DNA of 64,000 nucleotides from Okapia johnstoni (GCA_024291935.2 CM044311.1:16763001-16827000), one strand, 5' to 3'; shown: positions 1 through 11,341, numbered from the stretch's first letter. A program made the numbers and translations. Notes: generated from the sequence alone by a model not told the origin.

Positions 1-127
1 GATCCATTTCAGAGGGTGTTCCTTCCACATTTTCAATTACTGTACATCTACATTACACTGATGACCTACATTATAACTCTTTCTCCTTAAAATATTTAAC
101 ATGGTGTATATTTGCTAAACTGAACCC

Positions 128-253
128 TCAGTAATTCCCAGGTGGCTTAGTGGTAGAAGAATCCACCTGCAATGCAGGAGGCCTGGGCTCGATCCCTGGG
201 TCGAGAAGATCCCCTGGAGAAGGAAATGGCAACTCACTCCAGTATTCTTACCT
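128..253 (+). mobile_element. Bov-tA SINE, 5' (tRNA-derived) part only
   Basis: The tRNA-Glu-derived head of a Bov-tA SINE, a non-autonomous element thought to be mobilised by BovB. The pol III A box reads tggcttagtggt at 143-154 and the B box ggctcgatccc at 186-196. It stops after the 'ctccagtattcttacctgg' segment and abuts an antisense BovB, so the BovB-derived 3' half of the SINE is missing. This inverted junction is discussed in the findings. Confidence 0.9.
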
Positions 254-1068
254 GGGGCCCAATGAACCACGGCATGCCAGGCCTCCCTGTCCATCACCTG
301 TTCCCTGAGTCTACTCAAACCCAAGTCCATTGAGTCGGTGATGTCATCCAACCATCTCATCCTCTGTCGTCCTCTTCTCCTCCTGTCCTCAATCTTTCCC
401 AGAATCAGGGTCTTTTCAAATGAGTCAGCTCTTCACATCAGGTAGCCAAAATATTGGAGTTTCAGCTTCAACATCAGTCCTTCCAATGAACACCCAAGAC
501 TAATCTCCTTTAGAACGAACTGGTTGGATCTCTTTGCCGTCCAAGGGACTCTCAAGAGTCTTCTCCAATACCACAGTTCAAAAGCATCAATTCTTCTGCA
601 CTCAGCTTTCTTTATGGATCCATTTATGACTACTGGAAAAACCACAGTCTTGACTAGATGGACCTTTGTTGGCAAAGTAATGTCTCTGCTTTTTAATATG
701 CTGTCTAGGTTGGTCATAACTTTCCTTCCAAGGAGTAAGTGTCTTTTAATTTCATGGCTGCAATCACCATCTGCAGTGATTTTGGAGCCCCTAAAAATAG
801 TCAGGTGCTGTTTCCACTGTTTCCCCATCTATTTGCCATGAAGTGATGGGACCAGATGCCATGATCTTAGTTTTCTGAATGTTGAGCTTTAAGCTAACTT
901 TTTCACTCTCCTCTTTCACTATCATGAAGAGGCTCTTTAGTTCTTCTTCACTTTATGCCATAAGGGTAGTGTCATCTGCATATCTGAGGTTATTGATATT
1001 TCTCCCAGCAATCTTGACTCCAGCTTGTGCTTCATCTAGCCCAGCATTTCTCATGATATACTCTGCAT
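254..1068 (-). mobile_element. BovB LINE, 5'-truncated, antisense
   Basis: RTE-clade BovB fragment on the minus strand. It covers the reverse transcriptase C-terminal region and the 3' end but lacks the last ~45 nt of the element. The RT active-site motif YADD is readable on the minus strand at 971-982. The frame is broken: the longest stretches are 433-828 and 953-1174, in different registers. It is inactive: 5'-truncated, frameshifted and missing its 3' terminus. Confidence 0.92.
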
Positions 1069-1569
1069 AGTGATACAAGTTACTCTGTAATTTCTGGTAT
1101 CCGAACTCCCACTTGACTGTTTTTGGAATGATATTCAGAAATATCTTCAAGAAAATCTGTGAAAGTGTGGACAATTAACTTTTATCATAGTTTTTTTTTT
1201 TTTAATAGCAAATGCGATATTATTTTGCAGAAGAATAAAATGTCCTGGATCAACACTTCTAATGTATGTTTCATGAGAGGGCTGGAGAGAGGTTGCTAAC
1301 TCAGATTTAGCAACTTTGGTAGTAGTTTCACCATCTGCAGCAAAACATAAAATGTTTTCCTATTTTTATTAACAACTACTGATTTTACTATCTTTAGCTG
1401 ATGTAAGGACTCCAGTATATAAAGTGCTATTGGTTCAGAAAAGGGACCAATATCCTTGAATCAATATCTTTGAACCAAACTCCAGAAAAAGAAGAAATGG
1501 ATACCCTGCAGGGACCTTGACTTTGGCTCAGATACATAGTTTAAATCAGAAATCTGTTCATTGTTAGCT
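1069..1569. other. No recognisable feature
   Basis: AT-rich sequence with a 14-nt T run near 1191-1204. I see no gene or classified repeat. Confidence 0.5.
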
Positions 1570-1680
1570 CTACAGCCCCAGGAAGCTTTTAAAGTCTCTT
1601 TGAACCTTACATTTTTCATCTGTAAACAGGAAACGTAATATCCATGGCAGTTTTGAGGAGAAGATTCAATCCTAGACTAT
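1570..1680 (+). mobile_element. MIR SINE remnant
   Basis: Ancient mammalian MIR. The core 'catctgtaaacaggaaacg' followed by 'gaggagaagattcaat' matches the MIR layout of catctgtaaaatggg then gtgaggattaaat. Strongly diverged; ends approximate. Confidence 0.65.
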
Positions 1681-3000
1681 AATTGGTACCCTATAATTGC
1701 AAATGTTCCTATTGCCAAAAATATGCCATAACATCCTTTCTGAGCCTACCTTAGGACAGGCAAAGGCATTTTTAATCTGTATGATAAATTCCAACAAGGT
1801 TTGACAAGCAATGTACTTCCTGTGTTGCTAGTCATTCTGATAGGTGCTTCAGAAACTGGGTGGGCTTGCTCCTGTATCTGGGTCCCAGCCAGCTGCTCAG
1901 GTAATAGGAGAAAAGTCCACCTGCCAAGTTTGGAAGATATCAGATAAAGGTTTGATGTCTACTACTTGAAGGAGATGAAGGAGTTGGACAAAGAGAAGCC
2001 TGAGTGGATAGTGGCTACTGAAAATTATTCAAAATATAAAAATGTAGCATGGTGACATTTTTTGCTGGAAATCCTAATTTAGGATTCTATTAAACAATGG
2101 AATTTTTAAGTAAAGAGGAAAATTAGTAAAAATGCTTTCAAAATTAGATTTCTCATAACATTATTTACATACCCAAATTACAATATGTTCTAAAGCAACC
2201 AAGTTATCTCTCTTTGGTAAAGAAAAACAAAATCTAGTAAATAAGCAAAAAAAATATATATATATATATACACACACATATATATATTCTGCATATGAAA
2301 ATCATCTAAGAGATCACATATCTGTGGAAGACAAAGCTGAACCATTAGAAAACTTTAGGATAAAACAGCAATTCAAAATTATATAGAATTACTTGGTAAT
2401 GAATTAGAAAAAAAGTGCTAAAATATTAATACCCTACACAAATAGATTGCTTGTATGTTATATGTTCATTAGTTTAAATAGAGTAGAACAATGATGCTTG
2501 CATATCTTGTACTATTTTGTTTTTGTTGATGATGTCGTTTTAATTACAGCAGCCCCTTGAGTACACCAAAAATAAGGATTCTGTGTTATCTTAATAGGAA
2601 TTTGTTTTTAGTTTGAAATATCCAGCAGTTAGGAAAAACCTGCTATTCTCAATTAAACACATCCTCCATTCATTTATTGAAGATATTTAATTGACAGCAA
2701 GAGAAAAACAATTAAAATTAATAGCCAAATAAATTATAAGTAGATAAGGATGAGGTACATTCCTATCTAAATCTTTATGGAACATTTAATCTTTACCAGA
2801 GTGCTAGAAATATAGAATTATCAAGGAACACTTGCCAAATGAAAAAATTAATTAATAAATAAGCATGTATGGTTTTTGTATGAAGGGATCATAAGAGCTA
2901 TATTTATGAAAAGTTAATTTCTACCTATTTCCCTGTATTCTATTTCTACTCTTTCATTATGTTGGCAACAAAGAAATTATGGCTATTGTCCTAAAATCAG
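1681..3000. other. No gene; AT-rich, with one compound microsatellite
   Basis: Nothing recognisable except an A8-(TA)n-(CA)n-(TA)n compound microsatellite at 2247-2287. Confidence 0.5.
2247..2287. repeat. Compound A/TA/CA microsatellite
   Basis: An A run followed by alternating TA, a short CA block and TA again. Likely length-polymorphic. Confidence 0.9.
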
Positions 3001-3010
3001 AGCTGCATAT

Positions 3011-3222
3011 GGGCTAAGTCACCTCAGTCATGTCCAACTCTTTGCAAGCCTATGGACTAGACAGTCACACTCCTCTGTCTGCGGAATTCTGCAGGCAAAA
3101 ATACTGGAGTGTGTTGCCATGCCCTTCTTCAGGGGATCTTCCCAACCCAGGAATCAAACTCACAGTTCTTATGTCTCCTGCATTTGCAGGTAGGCTCTTT
3201 GCCACTAGTAGCCCTGAAATAA
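3011..3222 (-). mobile_element. Bov-tA SINE, antisense, near full length
   Basis: Runs from the antisense 3' end (gtccaactctttgc) to the antisense tRNA head. It is flanked by near-identical direct repeats agctgcatat (3001-3010) and agctgccatat (3223-3233), consistent with a target-site duplication with a one-base indel. Confidence 0.9.
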
Positions 3223-3386
3223 AGCTGCCATATGTTAGAGACTAAAAGGAAAATAAAACAATCTGATGATGAGCTATTCAGATCTGCATGGTGATATGAA
3301 CAGACATGCTGTGTATTCTCTCTTTTCCAGAGGATATGAGTAACATTGGGTAGATGAGAGAATTAAGAATGAAAAGAAATAAGAAC

Positions 3387-3395
3387 CACTTTTTA
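3387..3395. repeat. Target-site duplication, left copy, of the inverted L1
   Basis: cacttttta, repeated exactly at 4230-4238 after the L1 A-rich tail. Confidence 0.75.
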
Positions 3396-3816
3396 GGTTG
3401 CTTCCATGTCCTGTCTATTGTAAACAGTGCTGCGATGAACATTGGGGTATATGTGTCTCCTTCAATTCTGGTTTCCTCAGTGTGTATACCCAGAAGTAGG
3501 ATTGCTGGGTTGTATGGCTGTTCTATTTCCAGTTTTTTTAAGGAATCTCCACACTGTTCTCCATAGTGAATGCACTAGTTTACATTCCCACCAACAGTGT
3601 AAGAGGGTTCCCTTTTCTCCACACCCTCTCCAGCATTTATTGTTTGTAGACTTTTTGATAGCAGCCATTCTGACCAGCGTGAGATGGCATTTTATTGTGG
3701 TTTTGATTTGCATTTCTCTGATAATGAGTGATGTTGAGCATCTTTTCATGTGTTTGTTAGCCATCTGTATATCTCCTTTGGAGAAATGTCTATTTCGTTC
3801 TTTGGCCCATTTTTTT
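3396..3816 (-). mobile_element. L1 ORF2 3' segment, inverted 5' part of a twin-primed insertion
   Basis: Antisense to the last part of L1 ORF2. The minus strand reads the familiar 'gatgctcaacatcactcatt' and 'actgttggtgggaatgtaaa' stretches. It joins at about 3816/3817 to the sense 3' end of the same L1, and in L1 coordinates the two pieces are adjacent with about 5 nt missing. The minus-strand frame 3477-3860 and the plus-strand frame 3442-4008 are by-products of this element. Confidence 0.9.
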
Positions 3817-4229
3817 CCATCGGCAGACAAATGGATAAGAAAGCTGTGGTACATATACATAATGGAATATTACTCAGCTATTAAAAAGAATGCATTTGAA
3901 TCAGTTCTAATGAGGTGGATGAAACTGGAGCCTATTATACAGAGTGAAGTAAGTCAGAAAGAAAAACATCAATGTAGTATATTAACGCACATATATTACC
4001 ATATGTGAAATAGATCGCCAGTCTAGGTTTGATTCATGAGACAGGGTTCTCAGGGCTGGTACACTGGGATGACCCTGTGGGATGGGATGGGGAGGGAGGT
4101 GGGAGGGGGGGTTCAGGGTGGGGGACACATGTACACCCACCATAGTTGATTTATGTCAATGTATGGCACAAACCACTACAATACTGTAAAGTAATTAGCC
4201 TCTAATTAAAATAAATAAATTAAAAAAAA
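3817..4229 (+). mobile_element. L1 (ruminant L1-BT-like) 3' end with A-rich tail
   Basis: Sense L1 from the end of ORF2 ('ggaatattactcagctatta') through a G-rich stretch near 4075-4125 and the 3' UTR end near 4140-4200, ending in an A-rich tail at 4207-4229. Flanked on the right by the TSD copy at 4230-4238. Together with the preceding feature it forms one insertion. Confidence 0.92.
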
Positions 4230-4281
4230 CACTTTTTATTCTCCAACTCAGGAATAAACTCCACATCAGCAAAGAGAGGCA

Positions 4282-4284
<3 letters not shown>

Positions 4285-4336
<52 letters not shown>
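4285..4336. repeat. (AT)26 microsatellite
   Basis: Uninterrupted AT dinucleotide array of 52 bp. Prone to cruciform formation and length variation. Confidence 0.95.
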
Positions 4337-4339
<3 letters not shown>

Positions 4340-5097
4340 TTTATCCTGTAGTGTGAAGGATATTGGATATCATTATGGTGCATACCCATTTTGGGACTGT
4401 TTGGATCAACCAACTAATAAAAATGTCTAACCCAAGAAAGGAACAGTTATTCCTTTCCTCCCCACCTGGCTCACTTGTGGTGGAGAATTTTCTCCACCTA
4501 ATTTTTGATGGTGAATCAAGAGAAGAGAGAGCTTTACAAGGAGGACACAAAGTTAATGGAGGTAATAGAGGATCTCCAGGGCAACTTGGAAAAGCTTGCA
4601 TCCAAGGAAGCAGGCAGAGAACTAGTATGGGATTGAGAAGAGAGCTGTGTTTAGAACAGAATATGTATCCCCCACCCTTAATTCTAAAGTGGGAAAAACT
4701 TCTATAGTCTCCAGGGAACAAAAGCTTAGGGCAAGTAAATATATGCTTTTCTTAACTGCTCACTCTTCTTTCTCAAGGAGAAATGGTACCAAAACTCTCT
4801 GGTAGTGAGATCAGAAATCAAAAATCGTAAGCATGAATCACCCTATTTTGTGTTCCCCGTGTTTTAGCAATACTTGTCTAGTATCTTCTTTCTCATTACA
4901 TAAAGATTGCAATTGCTGGCTCTGAATTTCTGGGTAGGGTCATACTATGCATGGAGTTAGGTGTTTTAAAGTACAATTTTGCTTGGAATAGCCATGAATA
5001 AGTCTGATATGTAAGAAAATAAGGTATTTTAATCTATCATCTTTGACCATTGTTTTTTAACTTCCAAACTGGATCGTTTTACCTTTTCATTTAATAT
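4337..5097. other. No recognisable feature
   Basis: Apparently unique sequence. Open frames on both strands at 4341-4721 overlap each other, lack any family resemblance and look like chance. Confidence 0.5.
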
Positions 5098-5172
5098 TGG
5101 AAAATAGCCAATTAACAACATTGTAGTAGTTTCAGGTGGACGGCAAAGGGACTCAGCCCTTTAGCATATATC
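5098..5172 (-). mobile_element. L1 3' UTR fragment, antisense
   Basis: Contains the artiodactyl L1 3'-UTR antisense signature 'acattgtagtagtttcaggt' followed by 'gcaaagggactcagccc'. Cut off at the right by the BovB that follows. Confidence 0.6.
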
Positions 5173-6356
5173 TGTTCACTTCAGTTGCTTAGTCCTGTCT
5201 GAGTCTGCAACCTCATGGACTTCAGCTGGCCAGGCTTCCCTGTCCATCACCAACTCCCAGAGCTTGTTCACACTCATGTCCATTGAGTTAGTGATGCCAT
5301 CAAGCCATCTCATCCTCTGTTGTCCCCTTCTCCTCCTGCCTTCAATCTTTCCCAGCATCCGGGTCTTTTCTAAGGAGTCAATTCTTCACATCAGGTGGCC
5401 AAAGTATTGGAGCTTCAGCTTCAGCATCAGGTCTTCCAATGAATATTCAGGACTGATTTCCTTTAGGATTGACTGGTTTGATATCCTCACATTCCAAGGG
5501 ATTCTCAAGAGCCTTCTCCAACACCATAGTTCAAAGGCATCAATTCTTACACATTCAGTTTTCTTTATTGTCATCTCTCACATCCATATCTGACTACTGG
5601 TAAAACCATAGCGTTGACTAGACAGACATTTGTTGGAAAAGTAATGTCTCTGCTTTTTAATATGCTGTCTAGAATAGTCATAACTTTTCTTCCAAGGAGC
5701 AAACGTTTTTTAATTTCATGGCTGCAGTCACCATCTGCAGTGATTTTGGAGCCCAAGAAAAGAAAGCCTTTCATTGTTTTCATTGTTTCTCCATCTATTT
5801 GCCACGAAGTGATGGGACTGGACGCCTTCGTCTTGGTTTTTTGAATGTTCAATTTTAAGCCAGCTTTTTCACTCTCCTCTTTCACTTCCATTAAGAGGCT
5901 CTTTAGTTCTTCACTTTCTGCCATAAGGGTGGTGTCATCTGCATATCTGAGGTTATTGATATTTCTCCCGGCAATCTTGATTCCATCTTGTGCTTCATCC
6001 AGCCTGGCATTTCACATGATATACTCTGCATATAAGTTAAATAAGGAGGGTGACAATATACAGCCTTGACATACTTCTTTCCCAGTTTGGAACCAGTCCA
6101 TTGTTACATGTCCATTTCTAACTTGCTTCTTGACCTGCATTGAGATTTCTCAGGAGGCAGATAAGGTGGTCTGGTATTCCCATCTCTTGAAGAATTTTCC
6201 ACAGTTTGTTGTAGCCACACAAAGATTTTGGTGTAATCAATAAAACAGAAATAGACATTCTTTCTGGAACTCTCTTGCTTTTTCTCTGATGCAATGGATG
6301 TTGGCAATTTGATCTCTGGTTCCCCTGCCTTTTCTAAATGCAGCTTGAACATCAGG
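5173..6356 (-). mobile_element. BovB LINE, antisense, long fragment
   Basis: The longest BovB piece in the left part of the window, from the 3' end (ttcagttgcttagtc) well upstream of the RT active site. YADD is readable on the minus strand at 5934-5945. The coding region is broken: 5571-5924 and 5386-5574 are open in different registers. Upstream RT sequence extends to about 6356, where a SINE piece takes over. Confidence 0.92.
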
Positions 6357-6515
6357 ATGGTTCTGCCCAGCTCCTCTGTCCATGGAATTCTCCAGGCAAA
6401 GACACTGGGGCGGATCACCATTCTCTTCTCCAGGGGGTCTTCCTGACACAGGGATAGAACTTGGGTTTCTTGCATTGCAGGCAGATTCTTCATCATTTGA
6501 ACCACCTTCGAAGCC
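6357..6515 (-). mobile_element. Bov-tA SINE, antisense, 3'-truncated
   Basis: Antisense SINE lacking its 3' BovB-like end. It begins at the 'ctcctctgtccatggaattc' segment and runs to the antisense tRNA head. It sits exactly between two antisense BovB blocks, so the three may form one composite. Confidence 0.8.
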
Positions 6516-7012
6516 ATTCAGTTGCTAAATCGTGTCCGATTCTTTGCAACCCCAAGGACTGTAGCACACCAGTCCTCCCTGTCCATTACTATCTCCTGGA
6601 GTTTGTCAAAGTTCATACCCATTGAGTCAGTGAGGCCATCCAACCATCTCATTCTCTGCTGCCCTCTTCTCCTCTTGCCTTCAATCTTGCCCAGCATCAA
6701 GGTCTTTTCCAATGAGTCGGCTCTTCACATCAGGTGGCCAAAGTATTGGAGCTTCATCTTTAGCATCAGTCTTTACAATGAATATTCAGGACTGATTTCC
6801 TTTAGGATTGACTGGCTTTATCTCTTTGTTGTCCGAGGGACTCTCAAGAGTCTTCTCCAGTACCACAGCTTAAAAGCATCAATTCTTTGGTGCTTAGCCT
6901 TCTTTATGGTCATCCATACATGACTACTGGAAAGACCACAGCTTTGACTATACGGACCTTTGTCAGCAAAGTGATGATCTTTGCTTTTTAATATGCTGTC
7001 TAGGCTTGCCAT
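6516..7012 (-). mobile_element. BovB LINE, antisense, 5'-truncated
   Basis: A second BovB 3' end starting 'attcagttgctaaatcgtg' and running through the C-terminal RT region to the 'aatatgctgtctaggcttgc' segment. The 5' truncation lies before the YADD motif. Frames 6518-6712 and 6818-7012 are decayed BovB coding sequence. Confidence 0.92.
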
Positions 7013-8289
7013 AGTTGATAGTCATAGTGGTTTGTCACAGTGATAATTTTTTACATCAGCCCAACTAACCAATTCATTGATACAGTCCCATTCCTTGGAG
7101 CAGACGTCTCCCTACTCTTTCACTTAAATATTAATCCTATTTTCAATTGGATGACTGCCACTATACCTCACTGCTTTTATTTTCTGTTAAAAAAAAAAAA
7201 AGCAAAAACAGAAAGCTTTTACAAGATGAGTCACACTTTAGCCCTTGGGTATATCAAAGCAATATAAATAATGCTCAACTTACTCCCATGAGGCATAGGG
7301 GTTCATTAAGAAAATTAAGAACACACACATGAAACAACCTCAACAGTTACCATATGCTATGTTGACAAAAATTAGTCTATTTATCATCCTACCCTTAGTA
7401 TAATCTAAAATATTAAGCAAATCAAGCAATTTTGAGTTTCCTGAGCTAAGTAGAAAACACAAAGTGCTTATTAGAGCAAAATTGATGTGTTTTTTTTTTT
7501 TTTCCAGGAAAAATTTGAAGGTAACACCATCATGAGCTGAAATGCTTCTGCTGTTGTAACACTTATGTTACGTGTCAGTGTCTGAACAATGTCATTGCCA
7601 AATATGTCCATCTAGGAATCCACCTAGGTGTTGGCTCTGGTAACTTCAGATGAGAGGGCTGTCAGCACTGCTGGCTGAGAAAAGGAAGACAAATAAATAT
7701 CCATACTCTGCTCCCTGCATGTGACACTTGAGTTGTGAAATCAATGTCCTCATTTCAAAAACAACATCACCCAAATTTACCTCTTCTGCTCAGAAGAGAA
7801 AGCCATTTACAAGCACTCTTTTTGGTCATTTAAGGATTCAAAAAAAGGGTAAGAATATGTGAGGTTTCTGGGATTATAATTTCATTGCAAGGAGTCACAA
7901 AATGGAATTCTGAGGATTAGTCATCAAGGGTAGAAATATGGCTGTGACATATTAAGAAGGCTTCAAAAGAAAAGAAAAATATGTTATAAATCCCTCACCG
8001 GTCTACTTTTCATTAAGTTACTGCAAAATATTTTACCAAATATGGAACACTGATAGCAATCTTCATGTCAAGTTTCTGTTAAAAATATTCTGAGGAGTTG
8101 AAAATGCATATAATTTGGACTTTTTGGATATGTAGTAAGGTATCTAAAAATAGCACCAACAACGCCAATCATGTAACTAGAGCTAACAGAAAATATATCA
8201 GCTTGTTCAAGAGGTGGCTCAGAAATTGTCAGATTCCATTTTGAATGTGGAGTGTTTGGAATATATATAGAGACATTCCATATATATAT
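7013..8289. other. No gene; A run and T run
   Basis: Apparently unique AT-rich sequence with an A run at about 7189-7201 and a T run at 7489-7503. Nothing else recognisable. Confidence 0.5.
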
Positions 8290-8328
8290 GGCAGGCTACA
8301 GTCCAAAGAGTCACAAAGAGTCGGACAC
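8290..8328 (+). mobile_element. Bov-tA SINE, short 3' piece
   Basis: Only 'ggcaggctacagtcc' and 'cacaaagagtcggacacc' remain, i.e. the BovB-like 3' end of a sense SINE, preceded by a small TA-rich inverted repeat (8263-8289). Confidence 0.7.
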
Positions 8329-8509
8329 CACTTTTATCTTCTCCCCTGGGTAGAAATTCAAGGGGTAATTGTCTCAGGGCAAAATCCATTTAAAACTGTT
8401 ACTATACATAAGGGAGAGGGGAGCAAAATAGAGAAGGAAGAAGAAGGAAAAGGGTATAACCTGTGGAGGAGTGTTTGCTCTCCCTCACACAGATCCTAAT
8501 GCTTTAAAT

Positions 8510-8865
8510 CAAGGGTCCCTGGGCCATGGGCTGGTAACAGTCAATGATTTGTTAGGAAGTGGGCCACACAGTAGGAGATGAGGGCAGGCGAGCCAACAAA
8601 GTTTCATCTGTATTTACAGCCACTCCCCATCACTCTCATTACTGCCTGAGCTCAGGAAAACAAGCTCAGGGCTTCTACTGATTCTGCATAATGGTGAGCT
8701 GTATAATTACTTCATTAGATGTCACAATAGAATAATAATAGAAATAAAGTGCACAATAAATGTAATGCACTTGAATCATCCCAAGACCACCTTCCACTCC
8801 CTATCCACGGAAAAATTGTCTTCCATGAAACCAGCCCCTGATGCCAAAAAGGTTGAGGACCACTG
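8510..8865. mobile_element. MER1-type hAT-Charlie DNA transposon (non-autonomous)
   Basis: Begins 'caagggtccctgggccatgg' and ends 'aaaaaggttgaggaccactg'; the ends pair as imperfect terminal inverted repeats. The interior has the familiar 'tttcatctgtatttacagcc' and 'gtgcacaataaatgtaatgc' segments. Flanked by tttaaat(c) at 8503-8510 and 8866-8873, consistent with the 8-bp duplication of hAT elements. No transposase is encoded. Confidence 0.85.
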
Positions 8866-9004
8866 TTTAAATCACTGGTTTTCTCCTAAGAGATCTATAA
8901 AGACATTTTAACAACAGAAGGCAAGGATGTCTTTCATCACCTTGTTACCTTTGGAGCAAATTTTTTCTAGTCAGCTAGCTTATGTAAGTTCAAAGTAGTA
9001 TGTG

Positions 9005-9214
9005 TGCATGCATGCTAAGTCACTTCAGTTGTGTTCAACTCTTTGCAAACCTATGGACTGTAGCCCATGAGGCCCCTCTGTCCAAGAGATTCTCTGAGTA
9101 AGAATATCGGAGTGTATTGCTGTGCCCTCCTCCAGGGCTTCCTGACCCAGGGATCGAACTCACGTTTTCTTACTTTTCTGCATTGGCAGGCTGTTTCTTT
9201 ACCATTAGCACCAC
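9005..9214 (-). mobile_element. Bov-tA SINE, antisense
   Basis: Near full-length antisense copy starting 'gcatgcatgctaagtcac' and ending at the antisense tRNA head 'accattagcaccactg'. It is followed directly by a second antisense SINE. Confidence 0.9.
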
Positions 9215-9428
9215 TGTGTGTACTAAGATGCTTCAGTGGTGTCCGACTCTTTGTGACCCTTTGGACTGTAGCTGGCCAGATTCCTCTGTTCATGGGATTC
9301 TCCAGGCAAGAATACTGGAATGGGTTGCCACGCCCTTCTCCAGAGATCTTCCCGACCCAGGCATGGAACCCGCTAATCTTATGTCTCCTGTATCGGTAGG
9401 TGAGTTCTTTACCACTAGGGCCACCTGT
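9215..9428 (-). mobile_element. Bov-tA SINE, antisense
   Basis: Second antisense copy in tandem with the previous one ('gtgtccgactctttgtgacc' through 'taccactagggccacctg'). Frames 9067-9399 and 9117-9455 are SINE translations, not genes. Confidence 0.92.
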
Positions 9429-9496
9429 GTATGTTCTAGTATTTTTAGCTGGTGAGGATGTATTTTGGATGCCACTTATATAAACTTTCCATGAGC

Positions 9497-9668
9497 TGTG
9501 TGTGTGTGTGTGTGTGTGCTTGCATGCAAAATTGTGTCAGATGCTATTTCCTAGGCAAGAATGCTAGAGTGGATTGCATTGCCGGAGGATCTTCCTGGCC
9601 CAGGGATTGAACCTGCATCTCCTGCATTGGCAGGCAGATTCTTTACCATTAGCACCACTGGTGAAGCC
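9497..9668 (-). mobile_element. (TG)n tract plus internally deleted Bov-tA SINE, antisense
   Basis: A TG tract at 9497-9518 leads into an antisense SINE in which most of the region between the 3' end and 'ttcctaggcaagaatgc' is lost. The head half, including the antisense B box, is retained. Confidence 0.85.
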
Positions 9669-11089
9669 TCTCATGAAGCTAGTAAATGACTATTTGTATC
9701 TCATAACTCTTCAGAAAGCAGAAGATGGAGCTAGTTGTAGATTCATCAATAACTTTTTCATTTCAATTAGGGGGAATATAACTCTATCACTTGTTATAAA
9801 CCCATAAAGCAAGTGCTGTCATTCAGGATATCAGACACTGAGTGATGAAATCTACTCTAAAGAGGGTACAATGGTATAGTAAGAAATACTATAAACTATT
9901 TGTTTATTAGACAATTGGTTAACTAAAAAGATATTCACCGGCCAAGTACCAAAAATAGAATGGGTTTATGGAAATATATGTAATGCAAGTAAAAATAAAT
10001 TTTGAAATGCAAATCTTCAACCGTTCAAGGTGGCCAGATATAAGAATTGACATGGATGCTGAAGAAAGAGTGTGGATATCCATCAGTGGTCCAGGTCACT
10101 TGAATGAGTCGCATTCCCAGTCTAAAGGGAAGACTGGGATGAAAACAATTGAAAGCAGCCTGAGATGTGTGTACCCTTATGATCTGCTTTTATTAGTAAT
10201 GAGTAAAATACAGTAATTATACATTTGTAATGTCTATAAATACTAAATATTCCCACTGGTATCATCTATCAAAATGAATCTCTCAAACAGAAAAATCATC
10301 AAAAAATCAAAGTTTCTTATTTTATAACATTTTGCAAAAAGAATTTATTTGCAAGAGGAAACAAAAAAGTAGAGGAGGAAACAAGTGATGATTGACATGT
10401 ATTTGTCCATAAAGCTCTTTGACATATGTATAAAACCAGGGTTTGTTGAGTTTCTACTTTCAGAAAAGCATAATTTAAATATTTCATTAATTTGGCTTTT
10501 TAAATTTTACATAAAATGTTATTTGCAGTCTAGTTTTTAAAGTAATTTTAGCAATTAGAGCATTTATAAGGTGATGCAATAAATTTCTAAAAATTTTTAT
10601 TACTTTTGCTAATTTTGTAGAGACATACTTTTAATCGTTTTAAAAAATTTCTTGTCCATTTTGCTATCTCTTGTGAAGAATATAAGTTAAGACAAATATA
10701 TCAGGTAGATGAGATATAAAAATCCTCCAGTAATTCAGAAAGCTCAGTACATTGCTTTAGTGTTATTTTCTTATTTTTAATTTTGAGTGTTAGGAATGCC
10801 ATTGAAATGTATTAAGATTTTATATGTGGTAACTCTAATCATTTTCAATGTTCTCAATTTAATCTACATATTTTTCCTGTCAGTTCTTTAGTTTTTGTTG
10901 CACAAGTTCACATATTTTTGTTGCTACATTTCAGATCAGAGGTGCCAAATACTTGAGTAACATCCATGGAAATAGCCCCTCTTAAATGCTGTAAAACATA
11001 GATAAGAGATTGTGTAACATTTTCAAGTGTATGACACAAGAGGTCATCTCTAGGTTTCTTTTAAAGGGTGAACAAAACCTCACAGCTAC
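9669..11089. other. No recognisable feature
   Basis: AT-rich, apparently unique. The frame 9968-10216 has no recognisable domain and no support as a gene. Confidence 0.5.
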
Positions 11090-11215
11090 AAAGTTTTGTT
11101 GGCACGCTAAAAGTCATACAGCTGGTATACAAGTAATAGAGTCAAGGGTAGGAACCAGATTTAATAACTATTAGTGATTTTTCTTTTCACTATATCATCA
11201 TCCTCAGTCTTCAAA
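11090..11215 (-). mobile_element. MIR SINE remnant, antisense
   Basis: 'agtcatacagctggtatac' followed by 'ggtaggaaccagattt' and 'cactatatcatcatcct' match the antisense MIR pattern of cacacagctagtaagtg ... aacccag ... ccactacacc. Confidence 0.65.
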
Positions 11216-11340
11216 TTCAGCCCTTTGAGAAAATATCTTAATTAGAAGATATTACATTAGTCAATAGGCATCTTTAGAATTATTTACATTATAATATTGT
11301 CTTATATTGAAATGAATAGCTTGTTTTATTGGTAAGTTAA

Positions 11341-11341
<1 letters not shown>

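Noticed and set aside
3442..4008. 188-codon open frame on the plus strand
   Set aside because: It crosses the inversion junction of a twin-primed L1: the first part is antisense ORF2 and the second is sense ORF2. Not a gene.
4341..4721. 126- and 114-codon frames on opposite strands
   Set aside because: They occupy the same bases on both strands, have no family resemblance, and one runs into a microsatellite.
9067..9455. Overlapping 110- and 112-codon frames
   Set aside because: Both translate antisense Bov-tA copies. The same peptide-like strings (PWTVA..APLSMGFSRQEYWSG type) recur at every antisense SINE in the window.
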